Source: Bacteroidales bacterium UBA6117 (GTDB lineage: Bacteria > Bacteroidota > Bacteroidia > Bacteroidales > VadinHA17). From it: 33,732 nt of DNA. The translations under genes and the position numbers were made by a program. How positions within the stretch are numbered: the first letter of the stretch is position 1; each line of letters opens with the position of its first letter. The notes under the pieces were generated by a model. The model saw only the letters and a list, made by a program, of their open reading frames with translations. It made no database searches and was not told where the DNA came from. This document shows, in pieces, positions 22,353-30,454 of this stretch. The DNA is taken from positions 1 through 33,732 of the forward strand of contig DIWB01000005.1 of NCBI GenBank assembly GCA_002428385.1. Reading direction: 5' to 3'.

Positions 22353-23481
22353 CGAAATTCCTGTTTTTTCTTTTGTGGGGATGTCTGCGCTTTTGATTTT
22401 TTGTTCCGGGAACATCAAACCGGGTCAGACTGCTGCTGCTGAGCAGATCCTGCGACTGGGTGACTGCTTCGGACAGTTCTCCGTCGGGTAACAGTTTTTC
22501 GGGTTTTATACCTTTTCTGTTTAGATCCTGGATCTCCTTTACCCTGCTGACCGGTACCGGTGTCAGGCTTGTCGGAGAATCGGAGTCGCTGTACCAGTAG
22601 ATATTTTTGTGAACCTCTATTTTCTGGAAATAGGCTGTCCTGCCGGCAAGATACAGGGGTACTTCCCTTGGAGGGAATGACCGCTGGGCATCAACATAGC
22701 AGTCGAATTCGAAGTTAAGGCAGCACTTAAGCTTGCCGCACTGACCTGCAAGCTTCTGGGGATTCAGCGACAACTCCTGGTATTTGGCATGGGTTGTTGT
22801 CACCGATACGAAATTTGTAATATGGGTGGCGCAGCATAGTTCGCGTCCGCACGATCCTATCCCGCCTATCCTTCCTGCCTCCTGTCTGGCGCCTATCTGG
22901 CGCATCTCGATCCTGACGCGGAACTCCTCTGCAAGCACCTTGATGAGCTGGCGGAAATCGACCCGTTCATCAGCGATGTAATAAAAGATTGCTTTGGTCC
23001 TGTCGCCCTGGTACTCAACATCCCCTATCTTCATGTTCAGCTTCAGGTCGTAGGCAATCTGCCTCGATCTCAGCATAGTAGGCGTTTCCAGCTTCTTGGC
23101 CTCCTCCCATTTTATAATATCAACTGCTTTGGCTTTCCTGTAGACCTTTTTCATGTCGTCGGAAGTGGGCTGTACCTTAAGCTTTTTAAGCCGTTCATTC
23201 ACAATCGGCCCGACCATCGAAACCCTCCCGATATCATGCCCGGGAGAGGCTTCAACCGCAACAACATCACCTATCTCGAGCCTGAGGGCATTGGCATTCC
23301 TGTAAAATCCTTTCCTTGTATTCTTGAACCTGATCTCAACCACATCATTCTCATCCGGGACAAACGGCAGATCCTTCAGCCAGTCGAATGCATCAAGCTT
23401 GTTACATCCCGGTTTATATATGATAATCGGCATTTTGGGCTCATCTCCGTGAGCCGATGCCAAATCTTCGTTCTCCTGCAT
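22333..23481 (-). CDS. ricT: PSP1/RicT (YaaT) family protein
   Basis: The 382-residue protein carries the PSP1 domain. Family members in Bacillus (RicT/YaaT) form an Fe-S-containing complex influencing RNase Y and development. Residues 46-95 hold the N-terminal beta segment (VVEIRFKNTRKGFY and GDVVAVEASPGHDIGRVSMVGP). The cysteine-rich core is GIGSCGRELCCATH (C211, C216, C217) and QCGKLKCCLNFEFDCY (C248, C253, C254, C261). RicF and RicA partners are not seen, and the role in Bacteroidota is not settled. A basic tail, KNQKRRHPHKRKNR, ends the protein. A good promoter lies 28-58 bases upstream, making this the first gene of the gldH-trmB-ATL unit. Confidence 0.92.
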   Translation of the reverse strand: MQENEDLASAHGDEPKMPIIIYKPGCNKLDAFDWLKDLPFVPDENDVVEIRFKNTRKGFYRNANALRLEIGDVVAVEASPGHDIGRVSMVGPIVNERLKKLKVQPTSDDMKKVYRKAKAVDIIKWEEAKKLETPTMLRSRQIAYDLKLNMKIGDVEYQGDRTKAIFYYIADERVDFRQLIKVLAEEFRVRIEMRQIGARQEAGRIGGIGSCGRELCCATHITNFVSVTTTHAKYQELSLNPQKLAGQCGKLKCCLNFEFDCYVDAQRSFPPREVPLYLAGRTAYFQKIEVHKNIYWYSDSDSPTSLTPVPVSRVKEIQDLNRKGIKPEKLLPDGELSEAVTQSQDLLSSSSLTRFDVPGTKNQKRRHPHKRKNRNFDDKENN

Positions 23482-23508
23482 TTCAGACTCCTCCTCAGAT
23501 TAATCACG

Positions 23509-23539
23509 CAAAAATAGTTAATAATTGCATCAATTTCAA
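23509..23539 (-). promoter_or_regulatory. Promoter for ricT-gldH-trmB-ATL
   Basis: On the minus strand TTG (23539-23537, in GTTG) is followed after 20 bases by TATTTTTG (23516-23509), an exact TAnnTTTG match. The predicted leader is about 20 bases. The box lies in the 73-base gap after holB. Confidence 0.58.
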
Positions 23540-23554
23540 CAACCTTCTGCCTGT

Positions 23555-24679
23555 TCAACGGCGGAACAAACCTATCAGCCTGAGAGCAAGGTCGAGGAAC
23601 ACTATTTTGGCATTGCCGTTTGCTTCGATATGGGAATGGGCCAGACTGAATTCCTCCACGAAGGTATTTATGTTCCCTTCATTGATGAAAGGATGGAAAT
23701 TCGCCGAAAAAGCCTCTTCCTCCCCGGTCAGGAAAACCAGCCCGTTCTTTCCCTGTCCCAGGTTCATCATCAGGTTCTCCCTGAAAAGATGGAGTGAGAA
23801 AGCAAGGAATCTCTTCTGAGGTTCCCTCCCTATGGCCGACAGTTCTTCCGACCAGGCGATCAGGGAAAGAACGTCCTTCTTCCATACGTACCTCATCAGC
23901 GTCCTGAAACGATCGAGGTCCTGGAACGATGAATCCTCATTCTCGCACAACTCAATTGCCTTTATTATATTTCCGTTCGACACCCTGGCTATGTCGTCGG
24001 CCCGGCCTTTGTGAATCCTGAACCTCTCTATGAGATACGAGGAGAGATCAGAGGGACTGAATGATGGGATCCTGACCAGCTGGCACCTCGAGGTTATTGT
24101 CGGGACAATCTTGTCGGGTTCGTCAGAGACAAGCAGGAAGAGAGTCTTTTCGGGCGGCTCCTCTATCAGCTTGAGCAGCTTGTTGGCCGTCACCTGATGC
24201 ATCTTTTCGGGAAGCCATATTATCATCACCTTGAAATCCGATTCATACGACTTGAGAGTCAGCTTGCGGAGTATCTCCGCCGCCTCCGAAGTGAAGATCA
24301 GGCCCTGGGCATTTCCGGCCCCGATGTAATTGAGCCATTTTGTGAGGCTGAAATAAGGTGAGACAGCGGCAAACTCCCTCCATTTGTCGATGAATCTGTC
24401 GCTGACGGGATCGGTGTCTTTCTTAACTACCGGGAAGACGAAATGGAGATCGGGATGGATCATTTTTTCATACTTCACGCACGATTTGCAGGTTCCGCAT
24501 GAATCAACACCCGATCTGTTCTCACAACTTACATACTGGGCATAGGCGAGGGCAAGGGCAAGGTTTCCGCAGCCTTCGGGACCCGTGAATAACTGGGCGT
24601 GACTCACCCTTTCCGACTTCACCGTGCTTAGCAGCCTGCCGATCGTCTCTCTCTGCCCCGGGATCTCCGAAAATTTCAT
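23555..24679 (-). CDS. holB: DNA polymerase III subunit delta prime
   Basis: Delta prime is part of the clamp-loader that places the sliding clamp on DNA. The 374-residue AAA+ protein has a degenerate Walker A, FTGPEGCGNLALALA (31-45), without the lysine, as expected for this non-ATPase subunit. Four zinc cysteines follow (C52, C61, C64, C67). The sensor/SRC motif is ITSRCQLVRIPSF. VMIIWLPEKMHQVTANKLLKLIEEPPEKTLFLL is characteristic of the family when read as overlapping short blocks. It follows tpx by 21 bases. Downstream, the ricT group has its own promoter. Confidence 0.93.
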   Translation of the reverse strand: MKFSEIPGQRETIGRLLSTVKSERVSHAQLFTGPEGCGNLALALAYAQYVSCENRSGVDSCGTCKSCVKYEKMIHPDLHFVFPVVKKDTDPVSDRFIDKWREFAAVSPYFSLTKWLNYIGAGNAQGLIFTSEAAEILRKLTLKSYESDFKVMIIWLPEKMHQVTANKLLKLIEEPPEKTLFLLVSDEPDKIVPTITSRCQLVRIPSFSPSDLSSYLIERFRIHKGRADDIARVSNGNIIKAIELCENEDSSFQDLDRFRTLMRYVWKKDVLSLIAWSEELSAIGREPQKRFLAFSLHLFRENLMMNLGQGKNGLVFLTGEEEAFSANFHPFINEGNINTFVEEFSLAHSHIEANGNAKIVFLDLALRLIGLFRR

Positions 24680-24700
24680 TCCGTTGCGTTGAATTCAGTA

Positions 24701-25198
24701 TTACAGGACGGCAAGGGCCTGATCGTAGTCGGGCTCCTGACCAATTTCAGGGACAAGCTGGGTGTAAATGACTTTGCCGGTTTCGTCCAGCACCACCACG
24801 CTTCTTGCGTAGAGCCCTGCCATGGGACCGTCAACAATGTCGACGCCATACAGCTTCCCGAATTCAGTGTCGCGGAATCCTGAAAGGGTGGTAAGGTTTG
24901 AGATGCCTTCGGTTGTGCAGAAACGGCCATGGGCAAAAGGAAGGTCTTTTGATATTGCAAGAACCGCTACATTGGATTTGTCTGCAGCATACTTGTTGAA
25001 TTTCCGCACCGATGTCGCACACACCGAGGTGTCGAGACTCGGAAAGATGTTCAGAAGGACTTTCTTTCCGGCCAGTTCCGACAGACTCAGTGTACCGAGA
25101 TCTGATTTAACAAGGGTGAAGCCAGGGGCTTTCTGCCCTTTCTTTGGAAGATCACCCGATGTGTTTATGGGATTTCCCTTTAATGTAATCTTTGCCAT
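24701..25198 (-). CDS. tpx: Thiol peroxidase (Tpx, peroxiredoxin)
   Basis: Tpx is an atypical 2-Cys peroxiredoxin that reduces hydrogen peroxide and organic peroxides using thioredoxin. The ATG at 25198 gives 165 residues, the family's usual length. The peroxidatic C60 is in FPSLDTSVCATSVRKF and the resolving C94 in AHGRFCTTEG, exactly 34 residues apart. The frame stays open for 42 more codons upstream, but that part has no resemblance to Tpx and is not counted. A TAAATTTG box stands just before the ATG. holB follows by 21 bases, so the two are probably co-transcribed. No oxidative-stress operator was recognised. Confidence 0.95.
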   Translation of the reverse strand: MAKITLKGNPINTSGDLPKKGQKAPGFTLVKSDLGTLSLSELAGKKVLLNIFPSLDTSVCATSVRKFNKYAADKSNVAVLAISKDLPFAHGRFCTTEGISNLTTLSGFRDTEFGKLYGVDIVDGPMAGLYARSVVVLDETGKVIYTQLVPEIGQEPDYDQALAVL

Positions 25199-25209
25199 AA
25201 TTTTTTTCT

Positions 25210-25217
25210 CAAATTTA
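25210..25217 (-). promoter_or_regulatory. -7 promoter element for tpx
   Basis: The minus strand reads TAAATTTG, matching TAnnTTTG exactly. It ends only 11 bases before the tpx ATG, so the leader would be about five bases. No -33 TTTG lies at the right distance. The short leader makes this less certain than the other boxes. Confidence 0.35.
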
Positions 25218-25245
25218 GTTAAACTTTCAAGAAGAGAAAACATTT

Positions 25246-25409
25246 GATGCAGGATCCCCTGCAACTGGCAGTGTATCTCCGATATATCCGCTTTGCCTAT
25301 GTCATCCCGCATCCCTGCGAACAAGGCGATGCCATACTATCAATAATTAGCGAATCACTATTGGAAAGCAGAAAAGTTCAAAAACTATGGGATGCGGGAT
25401 CCCTTGAAA
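25246..25409. repeat. Repeat-bearing intergenic stretch between tpx and pgk
   Basis: The 335-base gap 25199-25533 holds no convincing gene. It contains an imperfect 19-base direct repeat: GATGCAGGATCCCCTGCAA (25246-25264) and GATGCGGGATCCCTTGAAA (25391-25409), 16 of 19 identical. The first copy includes a perfect dyad TGCAGG-ATCC-CCTGCA (25248-25263). A third, inverted copy of the core supplies ATCCCGCATCCC (25304-25315), the exact reverse complement of GGGATGCGGGAT (25389-25400), across 73 bases. This could be a small decayed mobile repeat or the leader structure of a transcript. A 75-codon plus-strand frame (25244-25471) is present but unsupported. Confidence 0.5.
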
Positions 25410-25493
25410 CGGTGAAGTATAACCCCTTGTTTGACATTATAAAATTTGTTGATTTACTGACCTTGCCCTGAACAGGAATTCCCAAAAATAATG

Positions 25494-25501
25494 TAGGTTT
25501 G
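25494..25501 (+). promoter_or_regulatory. -7 promoter element for pgk
   Basis: TAGGTTTG is an exact TAnnTTTG match ending 32 bases before the pgk ATG. A TTG-like -33 box at the standard spacing is not seen. The predicted leader, about 25 bases, is A-rich. Confidence 0.5.
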
Positions 25502-25533
25502 CAAATGGAAAAAGTAAGTTAAACAAAAATAAT

Positions 25534-26802
25534 ATGTCTATGAAAATGATTCAGGATTTCAATTTCAAGGGAGTTAAAGCTATCGTCAGAGTCGATTTCA
25601 ACGTGCCTCTCGACAAGGCAACACTGGCCGTTACGGACGATACACGTATCAGGGGTGCCCTTCGCACAATAAGGAAAATCACTTCCGACGGCGGATCGGC
25701 AATTCTGATGTCGCATCTTGGCCGCCCTCAGGGTGTAATGCCTAAATATTCCCTTAAACCCGTTCTTCCGGTTCTTGAAAAACATCTTGGCCAGACGGTA
25801 CTTTTTGCAGACGACTGCGCCGGCGAATCAGCCGCAAAGATGGCTGCCGCCCTTAATCCGGGTGAAGTCCTGCTTCTTGAAAACGTGAGGTTCTATCCCG
25901 AGGAGGAAGGAAAACCCATTCTTCCAGATACGGCAACCGACGAGGAAAAGAAAGCTGCCAAAGCCGAACTGAAAGCCAGGCAGAAAGATTTCGCGAAGAA
26001 ACTTGCCGGCTATGCCGATGTGTATGTGAACGATGCTTTCGGAACAGCCCACAGGGCTCACGGAACCACCGCCGTTATCGCCGACTACTTCCCGAAGGAC
26101 AAGATGATGTTCGGATTCCTTATCAACAGCGAACTCGAAGCCATGGACAAGGTGCTTAACAATGCACAGAGACCGTTCACCGCAATCATGGGCGGCGCAA
26201 AGGTCTCCGACAAGATAATGCTTATCGAGAACCTGCTGAACAGGGTCGATAACCTGATCATCGGCGGAGGAATGACCTACACATTCATTAAGGCACAGGG
26301 CGGTAAGATTGGAAATTCGCTCTGTGAAGAGGATAAACTCGATCTCGCACTGGAGATCCTGAAAAAGGCAAAGGAAAAGAACGTGAACCTGTACCTCCCT
26401 GTCGACAGCCTTAACGGCAACAAGTTCGACAATGAGGCCGAGACAAAAGTCACCGCTTCAAACGCTGTCGATGACGGATGGCTCGGGCTGGATATTGCTG
26501 AAAAAGCCATTGAGGAATTCTCGGCTGTGATAGGAAATTCAAAAACCATCCTCTGGAACGGTCCCATGGGCGTTTTTGAAATGGAGAAGTTCTCGAAGGG
26601 AACAACCGCAATAGCCAAGGCAATCGCAGCAGCCACCCGGAAAGGCGCATTCAGTCTGATAGGCGGCGGCGACTCGGTTGCAGCCATCAACAAGAACGGA
26701 CTTGCCGACAAGGTAAGCTACGTTTCCACAGGCGGCGGCGCAATGCTCGAATACATGGAAGGTAAAAAACTCCCGGGCATAACAGCTATCAGGGGAGAAT
26801 AA
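25534..26802 (+). CDS. pgk: Phosphoglycerate kinase
   Basis: Pgk makes ATP and 3-phosphoglycerate from 1,3-bisphosphoglycerate in glycolysis. The 422-residue protein has the substrate motif VRVDFNVPLD (19-28), the SHLGRPQG loop, VLLLENVRFYPEEEG and MGGAKVSDKI. The C-terminal nucleotide domain follows (WNGPMGVFEMEKF, GGGDSVAAI, STGGGAMLEYMEG). A lysine-rich insertion after PDTATDEEKKAAKAELKAR is common in Bacteroidota enzymes, from memory. It is the first gene of a plus-strand unit with a small lipoprotein 6 bases downstream. Codon use is the typical background. Confidence 0.97.
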   Translation: MSMKMIQDFNFKGVKAIVRVDFNVPLDKATLAVTDDTRIRGALRTIRKITSDGGSAILMSHLGRPQGVMPKYSLKPVLPVLEKHLGQTVLFADDCAGESAAKMAAALNPGEVLLLENVRFYPEEEGKPILPDTATDEEKKAAKAELKARQKDFAKKLAGYADVYVNDAFGTAHRAHGTTAVIADYFPKDKMMFGFLINSELEAMDKVLNNAQRPFTAIMGGAKVSDKIMLIENLLNRVDNLIIGGGMTYTFIKAQGGKIGNSLCEEDKLDLALEILKKAKEKNVNLYLPVDSLNGNKFDNEAETKVTASNAVDDGWLGLDIAEKAIEEFSAVIGNSKTILWNGPMGVFEMEKFSKGTTAIAKAIAAATRKGAFSLIGGGDSVAAINKNGLADKVSYVSTGGGAMLEYMEGKKLPGITAIRGE

Positions 26803-26808
26803 CGTGTT

Positions 26809-27354
26809 ATGAAGAAAATTCTGCTTCAGGTTCTGATTCTGACGCTTCTCCTGGCAGGTTCCTGTAAAAAGGATGAAACGCCCGACACCAGCGGCACTGT
26901 AACCATCGACAATACAACCACCCTGGGCTCCACTACATATTATGTCTACGGCTTCCTGTTTTCCCAGGCAAAAAAGGTGACAACAAGAGAAACTCCCAGG
27001 CCCGACGTAACGGTCGACAGCGATGGCACCAGCATTCTGTTCATGACCGAAAACGAAAGGAACTCATTCTACCTGGCGGGCGAATACAATGATGCAGCCT
27101 CAGCCCTTACAGCGTTTGACAACCTTACTTCGGCCTCAATATCCGAGGACCAGTGGGATGGACTTGCCATACCCGTCAGAGCAAACCAGGTCTGGGTTTA
27201 CAGGGCTGGGTCAAGGACCTCGGGGAACGATCACTACGCAAAGATGAGGATCATATCGACAAGAACCGAACCCGGCGATGTAAAGCCTTTTGCCGAATGC
27301 ACATTCGAATGGCAATACCAGTCTGACGGAACGCTAACCTTTCCGGGGAAATGA
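26809..27354 (+). CDS. Small lipoprotein of unknown function
   Basis: The 181-residue protein has a lipoprotein signal, KKILLQVLILTLLLAGSC, with lipidated C19. A charged, threonine-rich linker (KKDETPDTSGTVTIDNTT) follows, then a beta-rich domain with YYVYGFLFSQAKKV and FECEWQY-like late strands. No family is recognised. It most likely sits on the periplasmic side of the outer membrane or on the surface. It lies between pgk (6-base gap) and the adenylating enzyme (4-base ATGA overlap), so translation is coupled to the latter. The context does not explain what it does. Confidence 0.75.
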   Translation: MKKILLQVLILTLLLAGSCKKDETPDTSGTVTIDNTTTLGSTTYYVYGFLFSQAKKVTTRETPRPDVTVDSDGTSILFMTENERNSFYLAGEYNDAASALTAFDNLTSASISEDQWDGLAIPVRANQVWVYRAGSRTSGNDHYAKMRIISTRTEPGDVKPFAECTFEWQYQSDGTLTFPGK

Positions 27355-28343
27355 CAGGAACCCTGCCTGAAAGTATATTTGAAATAAAAGATCCCGGATC
27401 ATTCTCATCCGCAGCACTCGAAATTTTCAGATTCCAGGCTGCCATGAACCATGTTTATGGCAGCTTTATTTCTGCCCTTGGCGTTGATCCTGCTGAAATT
27501 CATGATATAAGGAAAATCCCCTTTTTACCCGTGGAGTTCTTTAAAAGCCACAGGGTGATATCCGGCAACCTTTCCGCAGGACTTGTCTTTGAAAGCAGCC
27601 GGACAACAGGCGCCGAACCGGGACGGCACTACGTCCACGACCCTGAACTTTACAGGCTGAGTTACCTTACTTCCTTCCGTCATTTTTACGGAGATCCTTC
27701 CGGATATGTGATCGCTGCCCTGCTGCCTTCATATACAGAAAGGCCCGGTTCGTCGCTGGTGTCTATGATGGAGGGACTGATAAGGGAAAGCGGATGCGGG
27801 GATAGCGGTTTTTATGAGGGAAGAACGGACGATCTGGCAGCCATGCTGGAGTCAGACCGGACTGACGGCAGAAAAAAATTCCTGATGGGAGTCAGTTTTG
27901 CCCTGCTCGACCTGGCGAACGATCTGTCGCCTGACCTTTCGGGGACAATTGTCATGGAGACCGGCGGAATGAAGGGACGCAGGAAGGAGATAACCAGGGA
28001 TGAACTGCACGGCATTCTTACATCGAAACTGAATGTACCGGTCATTCATTCGGAATACGGGATGACTGAACTTCTCAGCCAGGCTTACTCATCCGGTAAC
28101 GGCATCTTCGGTTGCCCGCCATGGATGAAGATACTGATCAGGGACCCGCACGACCCGCCTGATGTAAGCGATGATGCCGGAAGGGCAGGGGGTGTTAACA
28201 TTATCGATCTGGCCAACTATTATTCCTGTTCTTTCATTGCAGCCGGCGATTACGGACGGCTTCACAAAGACGGGACTTTTGAGATATCAGGAAGAATTGA
28301 CAACACCGATATCCGGGGCTGCAACCTGATGGCCCTGCAGTAA
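27351..28343 (+). CDS. LuxE/PaaK-like acyl-protein synthetase (ANL adenylating enzyme)
   Basis: The 330-residue protein resembles the LuxE branch of ANL adenylating enzymes, which activate a carboxylic acid with ATP. IRKIPFLPVEFFKSHRVISG (53-72) is a LuxE-type opening. The phosphate loop is ESSRTTGAEPGRHYV (81-95), the A5 motif is EYGMTELLSQAY (235-246), and GDYGRLHKDG with GRID (299-317) ends the ATP site. The loop has Arg84 where SSGTTG normally has glycine. The mobile C-terminal domain of full-length ANL enzymes is cut short, as in LuxE. No LuxC/LuxD genes are near, so luciferase aldehyde supply is unlikely. The substrate is unknown. Confidence 0.78.
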   Translation: MTGTLPESIFEIKDPGSFSSAALEIFRFQAAMNHVYGSFISALGVDPAEIHDIRKIPFLPVEFFKSHRVISGNLSAGLVFESSRTTGAEPGRHYVHDPELYRLSYLTSFRHFYGDPSGYVIAALLPSYTERPGSSLVSMMEGLIRESGCGDSGFYEGRTDDLAAMLESDRTDGRKKFLMGVSFALLDLANDLSPDLSGTIVMETGGMKGRRKEITRDELHGILTSKLNVPVIHSEYGMTELLSQAYSSGNGIFGCPPWMKILIRDPHDPPDVSDDAGRAGGVNIIDLANYYSCSFIAAGDYGRLHKDGTFEISGRIDNTDIRGCNLMALQ

Positions 28344-28363
28344 GGTCTTTTTAAAATAAACTT

Positions 28364-29404
28364 TCAGAGATAAACAATTCTCTTGTTTTTTGCACTTGCA
28401 TAGATCGCAAGGACCAGTTCAACGGCCTTTTTTGCTTCGGGAGCGTCTACTGCAGGAGCACGGCCGTTATCGACGGCCCTTATTATGTCGAGAAGCTGGC
28501 GAATGTGGCCCAGGTCGCTTATGGCCTTCGGATCAGACACGCCTCCTCCTGTCACATTGCTTCCTGAGTATTTCTCCCTTATCCTTTCATCATCCTCAGT
28601 CTCTTCATCAAATTTCCAGGTGAGAATTTTCTCCTCCTCAATCACAACCGAACCCTTTGTCCCCAGCACTTCGATTCTCCTGTAGAATCCGGGATTGACG
28701 GTTGTCGAGGCCTCAATGACTCCGACGGCCCCGTTCTCGAATTTAAGGGTCGCCGAAGCAACATCTTCCACTTCAATGCCCTCATGTCCAACCAGTCCGG
28801 AAAATGCACATACAGCCGACACCTTTCCCATGAACCACCTCAGGAGGTCAACGGAGTGAATAGCCTGGTTCATAACGGCCCCTCCTCCGCTGGCGATAGG
28901 GTCGGCCCTCCATTTAACCTCTTTGTAGTATTCAGGAGTTCTGAACCATTTGACATAGGCATCGCCCATCACAAGCTTGCCGAAGCGTCCCTGGGTAATG
29001 GCTTTCCTGAGTTCAATGTTTACCTTGCTGAACCTCATAGGGAATATGCCCGATACCAGCACATTGTGTTTTATGCCGGCATTAATTATCCTGTCACAGC
29101 GCTCAATGCTTATTTCAAGGGGTTTCTCGACAATGCAGTGCTTGCCGGCAGTAATGGCGGCAAGGGCGGGTTCGAGATGCCTGCCTGACGGGGTGCAGAT
29201 GCAGACCATGTCGATCCCGTCGTCATTGCAGAGCTCCTCGATCGATTCAAAGGCTCTGCAATTATATTTAGCGCTGAATGACTGAGTTTTTCCCGGATTG
29301 TGATCAAAGACACCAACCAGCTCTGTATCCATGATGGTATCAATGGCCCTCGCGTGGACCTCGGCTATCGAACCTGCTCCTATAATTCCGAATCCATGCT
29401 TCAT
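28364..29404 (-). CDS. Gfo/Idh/MocA family oxidoreductase
   Basis: This 346-residue NAD(P)-dependent sugar or polyol dehydrogenase has the Rossmann turn GIIGAGSIAEVHARAI (5-20) and the EKP motif in CIVEKPLEIS (93-102). The substrate-domain histidine is in GGGAVMNQAIHSVDLLRWFMG. The whole-protein pattern (SGRHLEPALAAITAGKH, NPGFYRRIEVLGTKGS) fits enzymes acting on nucleotide or free sugars. The closest substrate cannot be told. It follows yraN by 2 bases and ends 20 bases from the convergent adenylating-enzyme gene. It is distinct from the WlbA-type member at 6397-7359. Confidence 0.88.
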   Translation of the reverse strand: MKHGFGIIGAGSIAEVHARAIDTIMDTELVGVFDHNPGKTQSFSAKYNCRAFESIEELCNDDGIDMVCICTPSGRHLEPALAAITAGKHCIVEKPLEISIERCDRIINAGIKHNVLVSGIFPMRFSKVNIELRKAITQGRFGKLVMGDAYVKWFRTPEYYKEVKWRADPIASGGGAVMNQAIHSVDLLRWFMGKVSAVCAFSGLVGHEGIEVEDVASATLKFENGAVGVIEASTTVNPGFYRRIEVLGTKGSVVIEEEKILTWKFDEETEDDERIREKYSGSNVTGGGVSDPKAISDLGHIRQLLDIIRAVDNGRAPAVDAPEAKKAVELVLAIYASAKNKRIVYL

Positions 29405-29406
29405 GC

Positions 29407-29775
29407 CTATCTCAGCGTTGGATAAAACGCATCCTCTATGTGTTTTTCTATTGTCAATGTCTGGCCTTTCGCAATCACTGTTATCACATCAAATCTTGCC
29501 GGCTTGCTTATGTCGAACCATCTTATGTAAGTGTCGGCTGCCAGGACCAGCGACCTCTGCTTCTGATTTGTAACAGCTTCCTGCGGCGACTCCAGAAAAT
29601 CTTCGGAACGTGTCTTCACCTCGACGAATACAATAAATTTATCTGTCTCGGCGATGATATCCACCTCCAGCTTCCCGGCTTTCCAGTTTCTGTTTCTGAT
29701 CTTGTAGCCATTGTTCTGCAGAAAAGACAAAGCAAGATCTTCCCCTTTCCTGCCGAGAGTTGACGACTCACTCAT
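29407..29775 (-). CDS. yraN: YraN / UPF0102 family nuclease-fold protein
   Basis: The 122-residue protein matches UPF0102. LGRKGEDLALSFLQNNGYKI (8-27) forms the N-terminal helix-strand. NWKAGKLEVDIIAE and VFVEVKTR carry the acidic and lysine residues of a restriction-endonuclease-like core (ExD...ExK). The family may cut or bind branched DNA, but its function is not established. It lies 31 bases after the response regulator gene and 2 bases before the oxidoreductase gene. The context gives no clear clue to its role. Confidence 0.9.
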   Translation of the reverse strand: MSESSTLGRKGEDLALSFLQNNGYKIRNRNWKAGKLEVDIIAETDKFIVFVEVKTRSEDFLESPQEAVTNQKQRSLVLAADTYIRWFDISKPARFDVITVIAKGQTLTIEKHIEDAFYPTLR

Positions 29776-29806
29776 TTAGTTCTCTTTTATTTACTAGAGA
29801 ACGGGA

Positions 29807-30448
29807 TTATATCTCGATTAGTTTGTGCCTGATTGCGAAAAGAATCAGACTGGCAGTGTTTTTGGAGCCTGTCTTGCCCAGCAGGTTGGCCCTGTGCTTG
29901 TCGACGGTGCGTTTGCTGATGAACAGGTTTTCAGCTATTTCCTGGTTCGAAAGTCCCTCGCAGATCTTCAAGAGTATCTCTTTCTCCCTCTTTGAAAGGT
30001 TGGCTGACTTGCTTTCGTTTTCCCGGTGCTTTATCTTCTGAATGACATGGTAAAGAAGCTCCTGCGAGAAAAAGCTGCCTCCCTTGTTGACAGTAAGAAT
30101 GGCCTCCTTCACTTCAGATATGTCGGAATCCTTGAGTACAAAACCCTTGGCTCCGGCATCCACCATTTTGTAGTAATACTCCTCCTCACCGTACATCGAC
30201 AGGGCAATGATGTTGAGTTCGGGACAGATCTTCAGGGCTTTCCTGGTAGCCTCGATCCCGTCCATCTCAGGCATGTTGATATCCATCAGGGCAACATCGG
30301 CACACATTTCCCTGATCAGCTTAAGGAATTCCTCGCCGTTTGAGGCCTCACCGGTTACCTCAAATTCAGGAAATGCGTTCAGAAGGATTTTCAGTCCGTT
30401 CCGGAAAAGCTGGTGATCGTCCGTTATTATTATTCTGATCTTTTCCAT
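29807..30448 (-). CDS. NarL/LuxR-type response regulator
   Basis: The 213-residue regulator has a receiver domain (1-120) with acidic pair D10/D11 and phospho-acceptor D56 (LMDINMPEMDG). The switch region is ALSMYG and the lysine is in GFVLKDSD. A LuxR-type helix-turn-helix covers about 148-205 (LSKREKEILLKICEGLSNQEIAENLFISKRTVDKH). It starts 6 bases after the histidine kinase stop and is its obvious partner. DNA targets are unknown. The pair has no transporter or enzyme gene beside it other than yraN and the Gfo/Idh gene. Confidence 0.94.
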   Translation of the reverse strand: MEKIRIIITDDHQLFRNGLKILLNAFPEFEVTGEASNGEEFLKLIREMCADVALMDINMPEMDGIEATRKALKICPELNIIALSMYGEEEYYYKMVDAGAKGFVLKDSDISEVKEAILTVNKGGSFFSQELLYHVIQKIKHRENESKSANLSKREKEILLKICEGLSNQEIAENLFISKRTVDKHRANLLGKTGSKNTASLILFAIRHKLIEI

Positions 30449-30454
30449 ACGATC

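Noticed and set aside
22353..22418. Longer GldH start with 22 extra residues
   Set aside because: It would bury the lipoprotein signal behind a charged segment and overlap ricT by 86 bases. The ATG at 22352 has a Shine-Dalgarno and a proper signal peptide.
25199..25324. 42-codon N-terminal extension of tpx
   Set aside because: The added residues show no Tpx similarity. The ATG at 25198 gives the standard length with the cysteines at 60 and 94.
25244..25471. 75-codon plus-strand frame between tpx and pgk
   Set aside because: It has no recognisable family or ribosome-binding site, and it overlaps repeat arms and dyads. It is more easily explained as a chance open frame in an intergenic repeat.
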